DNA of 47,716 nt, from the IMG/VR virus record IMGVR_UViG_3300037104_000223, positions 1 to 47,716 of that record, one strand, 5' to 3'. The position numbers and the translations under genes were made by a program. The stretch is from a virus. Numbering within the stretch: position 1 is the stretch's first letter; every line of letters starts with the position of its first letter. The notes beneath the pieces are model-generated. The model saw only the letters and a list, made by a program, of their open reading frames with translations, ran no database searches and had not been told where the DNA came from. Shown here piece after piece: positions 7,268 through 14,794 of this stretch.

Positions 7268-9021
7268 GGCGTCGGTTCCTTCTCCCCGGCCTGGGCCAGA
7301 GCGGCGGAGATGGCGGCGGGGAGGCTAGGGTTTAAGAAATCGGGACTTTGCGCAAGATCGGGGCATACGTCCCACACCTCTTCGGGCCAGTCCCACCGCA
7401 TTCGCGGTGTAGCGTCGTGAGCCTTCCCCCACGCCTCCAACTCCATCACCTTCCGCCCGACCTCCAGCGCCTCCGCGTCGGCGGGGGAGAGCGGCGGGGG
7501 CAGCTCAAGCCAGGCCATGTCCGTAGGCAGAGAGTAATTGGCGCTGTCGGGCGGTGGCCCAAGTAGCTGCAGCGGTGTTATCGGCTCCTCACTTGCCCCA
7601 TACGCCCGCTCCACACCGTCATTATCGGCGACCACCACTACGCTTGGTTCTGGGTCTGCGTCGGATGGCTCCAGAAGCGGAACGCCGCCGATGCTGCGGC
7701 CCGCAGTGGGCACAGGGTTCGCGCTCGGCTCGGTCGGGTAGGAAGCGTAAAGCGCGCCTATACACCGAGAGATGGCGGCGTAGAGAACATCGGCCTCGTG
7801 TGCATTTTCCGGCGATCCGGTGTGGCCCGAGTCGTGACACGCCGATCCGTATTGGTTGATCATCTCGACTAGATCTCTGGCGTCAGATGTGAATTTGATT
7901 TCCTGGCCAGCCGAGGACGTGTTCAACACTCTGAGAATGTCCTTCTTGTGAGACTCAATCACGGCTCGGACTTCATCGTTGCTCTTCAACATGTGTACCC
8001 AGTCGAGCACACTGTAGAGAACATCGGCAACGCCGGTGGGGAGCACCGGCGTGTTCGGTTTGGGCGGATCATCAAGGGCGGCAGCGGCGGCGCGAAGAGT
8101 TCCCGCTTTGAACCGACTGTCACACAATCCGTCGTCATCCCATGACACCGGTAGGAACTTGGACGCATCCGCAAACGGCTTCAGCGCCTCCCCCCTTCGG
8201 TGGGCCTGGGACTCAGCTGTGATGGCGCGCTGTAGGCACGCATTTAGACTCTCAATCACCTCGTTGTAGTAGGCCCGTGGGATACGCTTCTCCGCCTCCA
8301 CCAGCTTCGCATCGACCTCTGCCAGCCGAGATTCAGCCTCCAGATTACGTTGGACCGCTAAGCCGCGGGCATACTTCAGTCCTTCAATTGTGCCAAACTC
8401 GGTAGCCCACTGCTTCGCTGCCTCCGCCAGCTTCGCCTCGGCGATTTTTCGATCGGTTACCGCCTTCAACTCGCCGCCATACGCCGTGGCAATCATACGA
8501 TCAGATTGCAACAGCTTCTCCGCGAGATCGGCGACCTCGTTCGCGTGGGCCTGCTCGCGGGCGGTGAGGGCGGTGCGGAGGACGTGGGCTAGTTGTTTGT
8601 CGCTCAAGCATTCCTTACAGCCGCACTTGCTGTTTTGCCCTGGGTAGACGGATTGCACTGTCCGATTCACCCATCTTTTCGCCTCCTCCGGCGCCTGACA
8701 AACCGGACATAAGCCGAGGTAGTTCCACCCCGGCCCATCGTCGGATTGCAACTGGGTCCATCCTTCTGCCACGGCTTCGCGCAGACTCGATACGCCGCAG
8801 TCGCATTCTGAGCACTCTACGGTTTCGGCTGGTGGTAGCGCGGCCTTGGCCACTTCCGCATCGTGGGCGCGGACGAGGGCGATGGCAGTGTCGTAAAACG
8901 GACCTGAACTAGCTGCTAAATACCAACTTGAGAATTTCTTTTGCAGTGCGTCCAGTGAATGCAACAACTGCGCGGCGGGATCGGGCATCGGTTCGGGGGT
9001 GGTCGTCGGGGTTTCAGTCAT
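7264..9021 (-). CDS. Large coiled-coil protein with Cys-rich N-terminal third
   Basis: 585 residues, the largest protein of the leftward block. The ATG at 9021 has AAAGGA upstream. Cysteine clusters at about residues 69-75 (CSECDC), 103-106 (CPVC) and 133-138 (CGCKEC) could form zinc ribbons. A long Ala/Glu/Lys helix at about 150-290 (KIAEAKLAEAAKQWATEF and similar) looks like a coiled coil. The C-terminal half is Pro-rich and mosaic. It overlaps its neighbours by 4 and 8 bases. No catalytic motif is seen. It may be a scaffold assembled from several short modules. Confidence 0.6.
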   Translation of the reverse strand: MTETPTTTPEPMPDPAAQLLHSLDALQKKFSSWYLAASSGPFYDTAIALVRAHDAEVAKAALPPAETVECSECDCGVSSLREAVAEGWTQLQSDDGPGWNYLGLCPVCQAPEEAKRWVNRTVQSVYPGQNSKCGCKECLSDKQLAHVLRTALTAREQAHANEVADLAEKLLQSDRMIATAYGGELKAVTDRKIAEAKLAEAAKQWATEFGTIEGLKYARGLAVQRNLEAESRLAEVDAKLVEAEKRIPRAYYNEVIESLNACLQRAITAESQAHRRGEALKPFADASKFLPVSWDDDGLCDSRFKAGTLRAAAAALDDPPKPNTPVLPTGVADVLYSVLDWVHMLKSNDEVRAVIESHKKDILRVLNTSSAGQEIKFTSDARDLVEMINQYGSACHDSGHTGSPENAHEADVLYAAISRCIGALYASYPTEPSANPVPTAGRSIGGVPLLEPSDADPEPSVVVVADNDGVERAYGASEEPITPLQLLGPPPDSANYSLPTDMAWLELPPPLSPADAEALEVGRKVMELEAWGKAHDATPRMRWDWPEEVWDVCPDLAQSPDFLNPSLPAAISAALAQAGEKEPTP

Positions 9022-9277
9022 GGATGGTGGTCCTTTGGATGGTGGCCTTCAGCGCCGCGATTAGCGCTGTCCAGTCGATATTGTGGGCCTCGGTGTAGAA
9101 CCGCGCATCGTGTTCGTCGGGGTCGCCTGTCGGCGTGAGTCCGAAGACCACCATGCCGCGACCCGGTTGGTTAACAACGGCCGCATCCTCACAGATGCTC
9201 AGTCGATACTGCCCCGGCGTCGTGCGCCGCCAGAGTTCGGCCAGTCGTTCAAGTTTGGCAATCGGGTCAACTTTCAT
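9014..9277 (-). CDS. Small protein of unknown function
   Basis: 87 residues with an ATG at 9277. An amphipathic N-terminal helix (PIAKLERLAELWRRTTPGQY) is followed by a beta-rich region ending in an Ala-rich helix, which looks like a small folded domain. It overlaps the next gene by 8 bases and the previous one by 11. Family not recognised. Confidence 0.55.
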   Translation of the reverse strand: MKVDPIAKLERLAELWRRTTPGQYRLSICEDAAVVNQPGRGMVVFGLTPTGDPDEHDARFYTEAHNIDWTALIAALKATIQRTTIHD

Positions 9278-9449
9278 CCGCCACCCCCTCTCCCGGATTC
9301 GCGGTCGGCTCGCTCGCGTCCTGCTGCGCGATCGCAGCGAGAATATCGCGCTCTAGCCGCTCCATCGCAGCCACATGCCCGCGTTCGATATGGAGGAATC
9401 GCCGCGCGTCTGCCAGATGCTCTTGCAATTGTGCTTTCGTTAGCGTCAT
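9267..9449 (-). CDS. Short helical protein
   Basis: 60 residues from the ATG at 9449, which shares one base with the preceding stop (TGATG). It is almost entirely helical (LTKAQLQEHLADARRFLHIE), a likely coiled-coil or dimerisation peptide. Function unknown. Confidence 0.5.
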   Translation of the reverse strand: MTLTKAQLQEHLADARRFLHIERGHVAAMERLERDILAAIAQQDASEPTANPGEGVADES

Positions 9450-9676
9450 CACTTCGCTCCCTTGTCTGCATTGTCCATGCGCCGCGCCTCCGCGATGGTG
9501 ACACTCAGCAGCTTGCAAAACTGTTCAGCTTGCCGAACCGTCATTGTGCTGTCCCGCGAGTAACAGCTAAGCTTGGCGCAGCTATCTCGAAACTTGAACG
9601 CATTGGACCACATGGTTTTTCCAACGTGGAGCTCGACACCCCGGCCGCGTGAATGCTCGAATTCAAATCGCTTCAT
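9449..9676 (-). CDS. Small protein of unknown function
   Basis: 75 residues, ATG at 9676 with AAGGAG upstream. It carries three cysteines and a C-terminal helix (TVRQAEQFCKLLSVTIAEAR). Its stop overlaps the next start (TGATG). Not recognised. Confidence 0.55.
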   Translation of the reverse strand: MKRFEFEHSRGRGVELHVGKTMWSNAFKFRDSCAKLSCYSRDSTMTVRQAEQFCKLLSVTIAEARRMDNADKGAK

Positions 9677-9691
9677 TGCTTCGCTCCTTGG

Positions 9692-9868
9692 TTAATCCTC
9701 AACCGCTGCCGCCTCACCCGTTCGCATTGCCACCGCCAGTTCCGCCAGCCGCGCGGCCAATTCCCGGATCTTCGCCGCCCGCGGATCATCGTCGCCGTCG
9801 TACGGCGCGAAGATGTGCGCGAGCATTGCGGAGGCCACTTCGAGGTCGCGGGGAGTGGCGGGGGTCAT
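9692..9868 (-). CDS. Short Ala-rich helical protein
   Basis: 58 residues, ATG at 9868, which overlaps the stop of the upstream gene (ATGA). The product is helical with an acidic DGDDDPRAAK turn and an Ala/Leu helix (IRELAARLAELAVAM). Operon position and start/stop overlap support it despite its short length. Confidence 0.5.
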   Translation of the reverse strand: MTPATPRDLEVASAMLAHIFAPYDGDDDPRAAKIRELAARLAELAVAMRTGEAAAVED

Positions 9869-10065
9869 GCTCGGGGTTCCCCGAACAGCCTCCCCGCGTC
9901 GGGCTCGGCCTGGGCGCCCGGCTCGCGTGGTGCCGGCTCGCAGCCCTCACGCCGGCCATCGCGCCACTCCTGAGCCGTGGGGGGATGCTGGTGCGGACAC
10001 GCGGGACAGTTGCCGTTGCACCACGGGCTATATGCGTGGTCCGAGTAGTCGATGGTGGTGCTCAT
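9865..10065 (-). CDS. Small Cys-containing protein
   Basis: 66 residues, ATG at 10065. CNGNCPAC followed by PHQHPP near residues 16-28 could bind zinc; the C-terminal half is Pro/Glu/Ala-rich. Its start falls within the stop region of the upstream methyltransferase frames (overlap of 4 bases with the frame ending at 10062). Confidence 0.5.
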   Translation of the reverse strand: MSTTIDYSDHAYSPWCNGNCPACPHQHPPTAQEWRDGRREGCEPAPREPGAQAEPDAGRLFGEPRA

Positions 10066-11396
10066 GCTTCACGATCCGATCCCCGCCTCCCGCATGGCAC
10101 GGGCGACGGCGCAGACGACTTCGGGGCAGACGGAGTTGCCGTAGGACTTGAGAGCGAGTTTGTTGGCACGGCGCACCAGTCGCTCGGGTAGCCCATCAGT
10201 TGCGCCACCCAACGACTGTTCAGGTGGCCTCCCGCTTTCGTCTGGAAGTCCACCCCTCCCGATCCCCGCTGCGCCTTTGCCTCGCGTGATTCCGGTCCCC
10301 GAGTCGGTACATTTGGCGTAGGCCAGTCTTGGCTCTTCCCATTCGTGCTGGGGCTCGTCGGGGCGGGCTGGCCAGACAACACGGAGAGCATGTGGCGCAG
10401 GTTTGGGGCCTGTCCCGTGGCCGCATCCGCTGTGTTCTTCTCGTCCGCCGCTGAGGGTGTCGGCCACTGTTGCACGGCTCCCGCCAGCGTCGGATTCCCG
10501 CCCATGTAAACTCCCCCCCGCTTGGCATCCGAAGCCGACGCGGTCGGCCACGCCTGAACCTGCATTTGTAGGTCCGTCAGGCAAATTCCCATCTTGTTCC
10601 CCCGCGCTACGCTCTCGCGCTTGCGGCGAAGGAAGTCCTCCGGCATCCCGTTGGCCGGATGTGCCACTGGGGTTGCCCAATGCCCCACCGCATACCCCAG
10701 TTCCGTACCTGTCGGCCCGTTGTTGCCCCCGTTGCCGTGAACGGTCGGCCACAATCCAAACCCGGTCCCGCTTGTGGGGCGCGCCGACCGCCCAAGCACC
10801 CACCACGATCGGTTCGACGGCGTAGCCGATTCGTTCCAGCGCATCGGCAATCCGGTCGTACCCGCGAGTGCGGAGAGCAGGGACGTTCTCAAGCAGGACC
10901 AGCGGGGGTCGGCATCCGCGAATGAGCCGGAAAGCCTCGCGCCACAGGCCCGAGCGTGTGCCTTTCGAGATGCCCGCCCCGCGCCCGGCACAGGAGACAT
11001 CTTGACAAGACTAAGGGAAGCCGCCGACGATAACGTCAACGGCTTCGCATTGTCTCCGAACAAGTTGAGTTGTGAGTGTACGGATGTCATCGTGAATCCA
11101 AACATCGGGCCAGTGTTTCCTGAGTACTGCTTGGCAGAATGGTTCGATTTCGCAGAAGCCGACCGTCTTGAATCCGCCAGCCCATTCCAAGCCAAGGGAA
11201 AAGCCGCCGATCCCGCTGAACAAGTCAAGTACGCGCAGGATGCTGCACCCCCTTTGCCGTGTTGTACCGATGCCAGTTGTGGTGGCATGGCTGGCATAGC
11301 CAACGAACCTCCAAAGGTTTGGAGTAATCGTCGTGGTGGGCCTGAACGAGTGGCCGACCATCTTTCATGGTTCCGGTGGCACCGCACCGCTCGCAT
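10062..11396 (-). CDS. Second long open frame overlapping the methyltransferase (WPTP-repeat type)
   Basis: This frame is open for 444 codons on the same strand over the methyltransferase. Its second half shows recurring blocks LWPTVHGNGG, AWPTASASDA, QWPTPSAADE and DWPTPNVPTR, ending in LNSRWVAQLMGYPSDWC. This is the pattern I recall from many phage proteins annotated near cytosine methyltransferases. The same DNA read in the methyltransferase frame gives VAD repeats, because TGGCCGAC-type blocks read as WPT or VAD. It may be a real overprinted gene or a by-product of the methyltransferase target-recognition repeats. The start is uncertain; an internal ATG lies at 11105. Confidence 0.35.
   Translation of the reverse strand: MRAVRCHRNHERWSATRSGPPRRLLQTFGGSLAMPAMPPQLASVQHGKGGAASCAYLTCSAGSAAFPLAWNGLADSRRSASAKSNHSAKQYSGNTGPMFGFTMTSVHSQLNLFGDNAKPLTLSSAASLSLVKMSPVPGAGRASRKAHARACGARLSGSFADADPRWSCLRTSLLSALAGTTGLPMRWNESATPSNRSWWVLGRSARPTSGTGFGLWPTVHGNGGNNGPTGTELGYAVGHWATPVAHPANGMPEDFLRRKRESVARGNKMGICLTDLQMQVQAWPTASASDAKRGGVYMGGNPTLAGAVQQWPTPSAADEKNTADAATGQAPNLRHMLSVLSGQPAPTSPSTNGKSQDWPTPNVPTRGPESREAKAQRGSGGVDFQTKAGGHLNSRWVAQLMGYPSDWCAVPTNSLSSPTATPSAPKSSAPSPVPCGRRGSDREA
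10069..11238 (-). pseudogene. C5-cytosine DNA methyltransferase interrupted by in-frame TAG
   Basis: The motifs of a cytosine-5 methyltransferase are present in order in one frame: motif I DLFSGIGGFSLGLEWAG (SAM binding), motif IV GGFP then CQDVS (catalytic Cys), motif VI LLENVPAL, motif VIII RDRVWIVA, and motif X YGNSVCPEVV. Codon 76 (11013-11011) is TAG, placed exactly between the Pro and Cys of the catalytic PCQ loop with one extra Ser codon, as if six bases had been inserted. Either the enzyme is inactive or the amber is read through. No ATG precedes motif I. A CTG at 11238 with AGGGGG upstream gives the usual N-terminus (LRVLDLFSG) and overlaps the HNH gene end. Downstream of the TAG the frame is open to 10069. 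Confidence 0.8.
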
Positions 11397-11665
11397 GGCT
11401 GGCGATCAATCTTCCCCGTTGACGTTGCCTGCTCAAGCACGTTCTGCGCGTGGTCGTCTGCCCTGATCCCGCCACGCCAGAACGTATTGTCTGCGCCAAG
11501 CCGAATCCTGGGGCGGAGCGTGGTGCGTCGGCGCAGAAGATCCCACATGGACTGCCGCGAGACGCCGTAGCGTTCCCCGAGTTGCTGTAGGCTCTGGCCA
11601 GCGTTGTAGAGCTCGACCGATTCTGACGCCTGATTCGGCGTCAACTTCCTGAGATTCTTTGGCAT
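11225..11665 (-). CDS. HNH-like endonuclease with N-terminal helix-turn-helix
   Basis: 146 residues from the ATG at 11665; the open frame extends far upstream without recognisable sequence. Residues 5-55 form a helix-turn-helix (LQQLGERYGVSRQSMWDLLR). The C-terminal half holds a zinc/HNH-like module: CERCGAT near residue 99, then HHDDYSKPLEVRWLCQPCHH, with paired His and a CxxC as in phage HNH proteins. Its stop overlaps the methyltransferase start. HNH genes beside phage methyltransferases are often homing endonucleases, so it could have inserted here. Confidence 0.7.
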   Translation of the reverse strand: MPKNLRKLTPNQASESVELYNAGQSLQQLGERYGVSRQSMWDLLRRRTTLRPRIRLGADNTFWRGGIRADDHAQNVLEQATSTGKIDRQPCERCGATGTMKDGRPLVQAHHDDYSKPLEVRWLCQPCHHNWHRYNTAKGVQHPART

Positions 11666-11669
11666 CGCA

Positions 11670-11873
11670 TCACCGATAGCGACCGCCCGCGGTGACTTGC
11701 CCAACGCGCGCAAGGCGAATTGGCACCGTGGCGGTCGTTGGTTGTGGTATGCTGAGGGGAGCGAGCGTCGGGCAAGTGGACGCATTGTACAGCACCCCGC
11801 CTCCAGATGCAATGCGGGCGCGGAGCACGGCGCAGGGGAACGCTTCGATTTCGTTGTAGTAGACTTCGGGCAC
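11670..11873 (-). CDS. Short ORF resembling the N-terminus of methyltransferase-linked phage proteins
   Basis: 67 residues from a GTG at 11873, two bases after the previous stop. The opening EVYYNEIEAFPCAVLRARIA resembles the YYNEIDPFAAxWLRxLI module found at the start of some phage cytosine methyltransferases; the remainder is not recognisable. It may be a detached or decayed N-terminal domain. Confidence 0.4.
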   Translation of the reverse strand: MPEVYYNEIEAFPCAVLRARIASGGGVLYNASTCPTLAPLSIPQPTTATVPIRLARVGQVTAGGRYR

Positions 11874-11877
11874 ACCC

Positions 11878-12018
11878 TCATATCCCCAGCGCTCGCCGCG
11901 CCTGTTCGATGGTCACTTCCTCGCAGGCTTGGTCTCCACCAACGTCCCGAAACACACCTTGCCCGCGGACAGTCGGGTACAGGTGATCGTCTGTTCTGCG
12001 TCGGTAGGTTCGCGCCAT
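11878..12018 (-). CDS. Short basic protein
   Basis: 46 residues from the ATG at 12018; a longer version would begin at 12066. It starts with a basic stretch (MARTYRRRTDD) and ends in a helix (EEVTIEQARRALGI). No clear ribosome site. It is closely followed by the GTG-started ORF. Low certainty. Confidence 0.35.
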   Translation of the reverse strand: MARTYRRRTDDHLYPTVRGQGVFRDVGGDQACEEVTIEQARRALGI

Positions 12019-12164
12019 ATGCACAGACCGGCGAAGATCCGCAGACGAGCCGAAAGCACCTGGCATGTGATGCCCCAGCCGCGTCCGCGCTCGCGGGGGT
12101 GGCGCAGGCCGGCGCGAGCGGCGCCGCGGGCGGGCAGGCGGAAGCGGGGGCTGGGGTGGGGGGG

Positions 12165-12725
12165 TTAGCGGACATGGATGTACCCTCCAGCGTTCTGAGC
12201 CACCGCGTCAATCGACACCGCATCATCGCCGTGCACCATGCCCCACACCGGGGCCATACCCTCGGGGCGGCCAAACCTCGTGCGCCGCTGATATCGTCGT
12301 GCAAAGACCTCCATCCACAGGTCGTCGTGCAAGCCCGGCAGAACCAAGGGAAACAACTCCCTCGCCTGCGTCATCAGAGAACCCACCACGTTGTGCTTGT
12401 AGCCGCCTCCCGCGTACCGCTTATCGTTAATGCCGATCAGATAGGTCCACCACCCGGTGAAAAGTGATCCGCCCACGTAGAAGACGTGGAGCATTATGGC
12501 GCGGCGTTCGGCGTCGGGTTCGCGCTTGTACCACAACGCCCGCTCCATACGCTCCACCTTCTCGCGTTGGATGTCCGTTTCGTACGTGTACACAAACGCC
12601 TCTCCGGGGTAGCGCTGTTCGGCACTCACCGAACCGTCTGGCCAGGGGAATCTTGCCGTCATCCAGCCATCGCGCATAGCGCGATCGCGGTCGCGTTTTC
12701 GCGGGCGGATGATGACGGTGCTCAT
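12165..12725 (-). CDS. Protein of unknown function
   Basis: 186 residues. The ATG at 12725 overlaps the stop of the winged-helix gene (ATGA). The sequence is well structured, with aromatic-rich segments (FYVGGSLFTGWWTYLIGIND near residues 90-110) and a basic N-terminus (RPRKRDRDRAMRDGW). No family is recognised. The Trp/Tyr-rich core without a signal peptide suggests a soluble enzyme or binding protein. Its 3' end faces a 146-base gap containing no supported gene. Confidence 0.6.
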   Translation of the reverse strand: MSTVIIRPRKRDRDRAMRDGWMTARFPWPDGSVSAEQRYPGEAFVYTYETDIQREKVERMERALWYKREPDAERRAIMLHVFYVGGSLFTGWWTYLIGINDKRYAGGGYKHNVVGSLMTQARELFPLVLPGLHDDLWMEVFARRYQRRTRFGRPEGMAPVWGMVHGDDAVSIDAVAQNAGGYIHVR

Positions 12726-13009
12726 GCTGCACCAGCCTCTCCTGCCAGCGCCTCTCGCCCCGCGCGAGTGATCGCGTAAGCGACGGCGCGCCGGCCACGG
12801 TGCATCGTTGCCCAGCGCTCGCCAGTAGGAGCGATCAGACCGGCATCGCGCAGTGTCTTCGCTGCAGCTTTGATCTTCCAACTGTGGATGTGAACGCCCG
12901 CGCCGCCGTAGTTGGACAAGGGGGAGTAGTAGTACAGATCGCCGGTCGTGGCACCCTCTGCGCCTATCGAGGCGAGGATGGTCAGCAGGCGGATGTGGGT
13001 GGGGTTCAT
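12722..13009 (-). CDS. Winged-helix transcriptional regulator-like protein
   Basis: 95 residues. The ATG at 13009 is preferred over the one at 13015 because AGGAG lies 8 bases upstream. The fold reads as MarR/PadR-like: helix LLTILASIGAEGATTGDLY, recognition-helix region HSWKIKAAAKTLRDAGLI, then a beta wing (ATMHRGRRAVAYAITRAG). It may bind DNA and modulate early or late transcription. It lacks an additional ligand or dimer domain. Confidence 0.6.
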   Translation of the reverse strand: MNPTHIRLLTILASIGAEGATTGDLYYYSPLSNYGGAGVHIHSWKIKAAAKTLRDAGLIAPTGERWATMHRGRRAVAYAITRAGREALAGEAGAA

Positions 13010-13034
13010 GGTCATAACTCCTAGTGCATCCCGG

Positions 13035-13313
13035 TCATGCTGCGGCAGTTCCGTCGCCGCGGGGACGGCCGCGCCGTGCGCGGTGACCAGCCATCGGCAC
13101 GCCGTTGGCGTCTGGTGGTGGCGCGGACCACCCATTGAACGGATCGGGTCGGCCCGCGTCACTTAGGTGCCAGCCGCGCCGGTCGTTGACCCACACTTCA
13201 CGCCAGGAGCAGTCGGGGTTGCGGCAGACGTGCTCGCGGGTGGTGTCGGTGCTCTGCGCGGTAAGCACCGGGTATCCGCAACGCGGGCAGGTTTTGGGAG
13301 TGGTGGGTGGCAT
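13035..13313 (-). CDS. Zinc-ribbon protein
   Basis: 92 residues, ATG at 13313. The N-terminal CPRCGYPVL with CRNPDC about 20 residues later forms a four-Cys zinc ribbon. The C-terminal half is polar, Pro/Gly-rich and basic. Probably a small nucleic-acid or protein-binding factor; function unknown. Confidence 0.6.
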   Translation of the reverse strand: MPPTTPKTCPRCGYPVLTAQSTDTTREHVCRNPDCSWREVWVNDRRGWHLSDAGRPDPFNGWSAPPPDANGVPMAGHRARRGRPRGDGTAAA

Positions 13314-13351
13314 CGACTACTCGCCTCTCATCGCGCTTTGTGCGTCGTCAA

Positions 13352-13422
13352 TGGTGCGGGCCGAATCGAACGGTCATTTCCCGCCATAAAGGCAGGGCGT
13401 GTGGCCAACACACTTCCGCACC
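13352..13422 (-). tRNA. tRNA-like element, anticodon read as UUA (possible suppressor or decayed tRNA)
   Basis: It fills a gap between two genes. The 7-bp acceptor is perfect (GGTGCGG with CCGCACC, discriminator A). The D arm is a perfect GTGT/ACAC with a GG-containing loop. The anticodon stem CCTGC/GCGGG (one G-U) closes the loop CTTTATG, and the T arm GACCG-TTCGATT-CGGCC has one A-C mismatch. Position 8 is A, position 37 is U, and two bases separate the D and anticodon stems, so it is atypical. If functional, UUA would read UAA and, by wobble, UAG. Confidence 0.4.
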
Positions 13423-13452
13423 ACGCCCGTCTCTCCGGGCTGCCACCGCTGT

Positions 13453-13902
13453 TTACCCGCGGCGGTTAGCGCATTGATCAGTTGCCGGGTCGAACTCTTG
13501 CTGGTCTTGGATCACAATGCCGAGCATGTCTAGCATCCACGCTCGGCACTTTTCGATGTAGTCGGCGAACTGCGCGGTGTCGAGCTTCGTGGTTGAGCCG
13601 ATGGCCTGGCCGATGACCTCGCCGGTGGTTGGGCTCGCTATCGGACGGCGCAGGAACTTCGCCTTAAACAGTTCATGCACTTCGGACGCATCGACCGTCT
13701 GGCCCTGATCGTTCAGGAACTCGACTAGAGTTCCGACGATGACTTTCCAGTAGTACCTGTTCGCCGCGTTGCTACGCATCGCCCGGCGCGGTGTGATGCG
13801 AATGTCGTACATGCCGACGAGCGTGCCGATGGACGCGAGCAGTCGCCGCTTGTTCGCCGCGTTGCTCAGGTCCAGCCACAGGTCGATAACTTCGCGTGCC
13901 AT
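13453..13902 (-). CDS. NinB-like recombination protein
   Basis: 149 residues. NinB (lambda Orf) is a DNA-binding recombination mediator. The pattern seen here is RSNAANRYYWKVIVGTLVEF, then VHELFKAKFLRRP, then STTKL with a following F..YI..CR.WM helix and the GIVIQD end. I associate this order (RS..N..Y.W, then H..LK..FL, then STTKL) with that phage family. Length is close to lambda Orf (146 aa). No nuclease motif. It belongs with the phage RuvB and RusA genes as part of a recombination set. Confidence 0.55.
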   Translation of the reverse strand: MAREVIDLWLDLSNAANKRRLLASIGTLVGMYDIRITPRRAMRSNAANRYYWKVIVGTLVEFLNDQGQTVDASEVHELFKAKFLRRPIASPTTGEVIGQAIGSTTKLDTAQFADYIEKCRAWMLDMLGIVIQDQQEFDPATDQCANRRG

Positions 13903-13915
13903 ACATCATCTCGAA

Positions 13916-13983
13916 TCGGGCGGGGAGGACTCGAACCTCCATCCGGGTAGCGATCCCGTGTCCTGCCGTTGAACGACCGCCCG
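13916..13983 (-). tRNA. tRNA-like element with short anticodon stem
   Basis: It lies in the gap between the NinB-like and ssDNA-binding genes. Acceptor CGGGCGG/CCGCCCG is perfect; the D arm GTTC-AACGGCA-GGAC and T arm GGAGG-TTCGAGT-CCTCC are canonical, with discriminator A. The anticodon stem has only 4 pairs (CGGG/CCCG) around ATCGCTA, and the variable loop is 3 bases, giving 68 nt. By the U33 rule the anticodon would be CGC, but U37 is abnormal, so identity is uncertain. The D arm resembles tRNA-Gly. Confidence 0.6.
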
Positions 13984-14012
13984 AGGTTGGCCCGCGCCGC
14001 GGGGCACGGGCG

Positions 14013-14789
14013 TTAATCAAAAGGGATGGAGTCCTCATCGAGCGGCACATGCTGCTCGCTCTTGCTCGCGTCAGCGCGCCGCTGCACTTCCATCTCCATC
14101 TCGCCGATCAGCGACTCGATGCCGGCGATGGTGCCGGAGTTGATGACGGTCATGCCGTTGCCGCGCATCTTCGCCTTGAGCGTGTCGAGGTTGATGTTCA
14201 TGATCTTGAGCCGCATCATGCACGTTTCCCAACGGGCCTTGGTATCCGACAGCGACGGCGCCGGCGGCTCGCTCTGGCCGCGGGTGGTGGGTGGTGAATC
14301 GGCGGCAGCGCCACCGGCCGGGGTGAACACGGCGGCGAACTGCTTGGACGGATTGAAGCCGGCAGTTTTTGCCTTCTTGTCTCCGATGTACTTGACGGCC
14401 AGCGTTCCACCGAATGACTGGCTTATCTTGACTTTGCCCAACGCCTTGCCGATTGCAGCGAGCATCGCGCCTGGCTTTTTGCAGAACAGTCGCCGCGTGC
14501 CGTCGTCGTCCTCGACCTCATCATCATGCTCATCGGTCTGAAGCATGATGACTAAGTTCTCCTTGGGGTTTCCGTCGTCCCACGTCAACGGCGTTCCGGT
14601 CTTCATATCGCGGGCCTGCTGCATCGTGGCGCCGAGGATCACTCCTCGGTGGATGGTGTTGACCTCCTTAAACTTGCACGAGGGCGCGCCGCCGCTCACC
14701 GCTTCGTCGATGTCGCTCAGACCTCGCTGCGGAGGTGGCGCCTGCTGCTGATTAGGGTCCTGTGGAAACTGATCGAACTCGTCTGGCAT
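14013..14789 (-). CDS. Putative single-stranded DNA-binding or replication protein with SSB-type acidic tail
   Basis: 258 residues. The ATG at 14789 has AGGAG 8 bases upstream; the long open frame above it is not coding. A Pro/Gln-rich N-terminus (QQQAPPPQRG) precedes a beta-rich domain (about residues 38-160, FKEVNTIHRGVILGATMQQA), consistent with an OB-type fold. A helical region follows, and the chain ends in DEDSIPFD, like the DDxIPF tip by which bacterial SSB recruits repair proteins. No direct sequence match to SSB is claimed. It sits at the head of the recombination part of the operon. Confidence 0.55.
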   Translation of the reverse strand: MPDEFDQFPQDPNQQQAPPPQRGLSDIDEAVSGGAPSCKFKEVNTIHRGVILGATMQQARDMKTGTPLTWDDGNPKENLVIMLQTDEHDDEVEDDDGTRRLFCKKPGAMLAAIGKALGKVKISQSFGGTLAVKYIGDKKAKTAGFNPSKQFAAVFTPAGGAAADSPPTTRGQSEPPAPSLSDTKARWETCMMRLKIMNINLDTLKAKMRGNGMTVINSGTIAGIESLIGEMEMEVQRRADASKSEQHVPLDEDSIPFD

Positions 14790-14794
14790 GGTGC

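Noticed and set aside
11225-11665. Group I intron or intein at the methyltransferase TAG
   Set aside because: The HNH gene is upstream, not inside the interruption, and only six extra bases are present at the stop, without intron or intein sequence.
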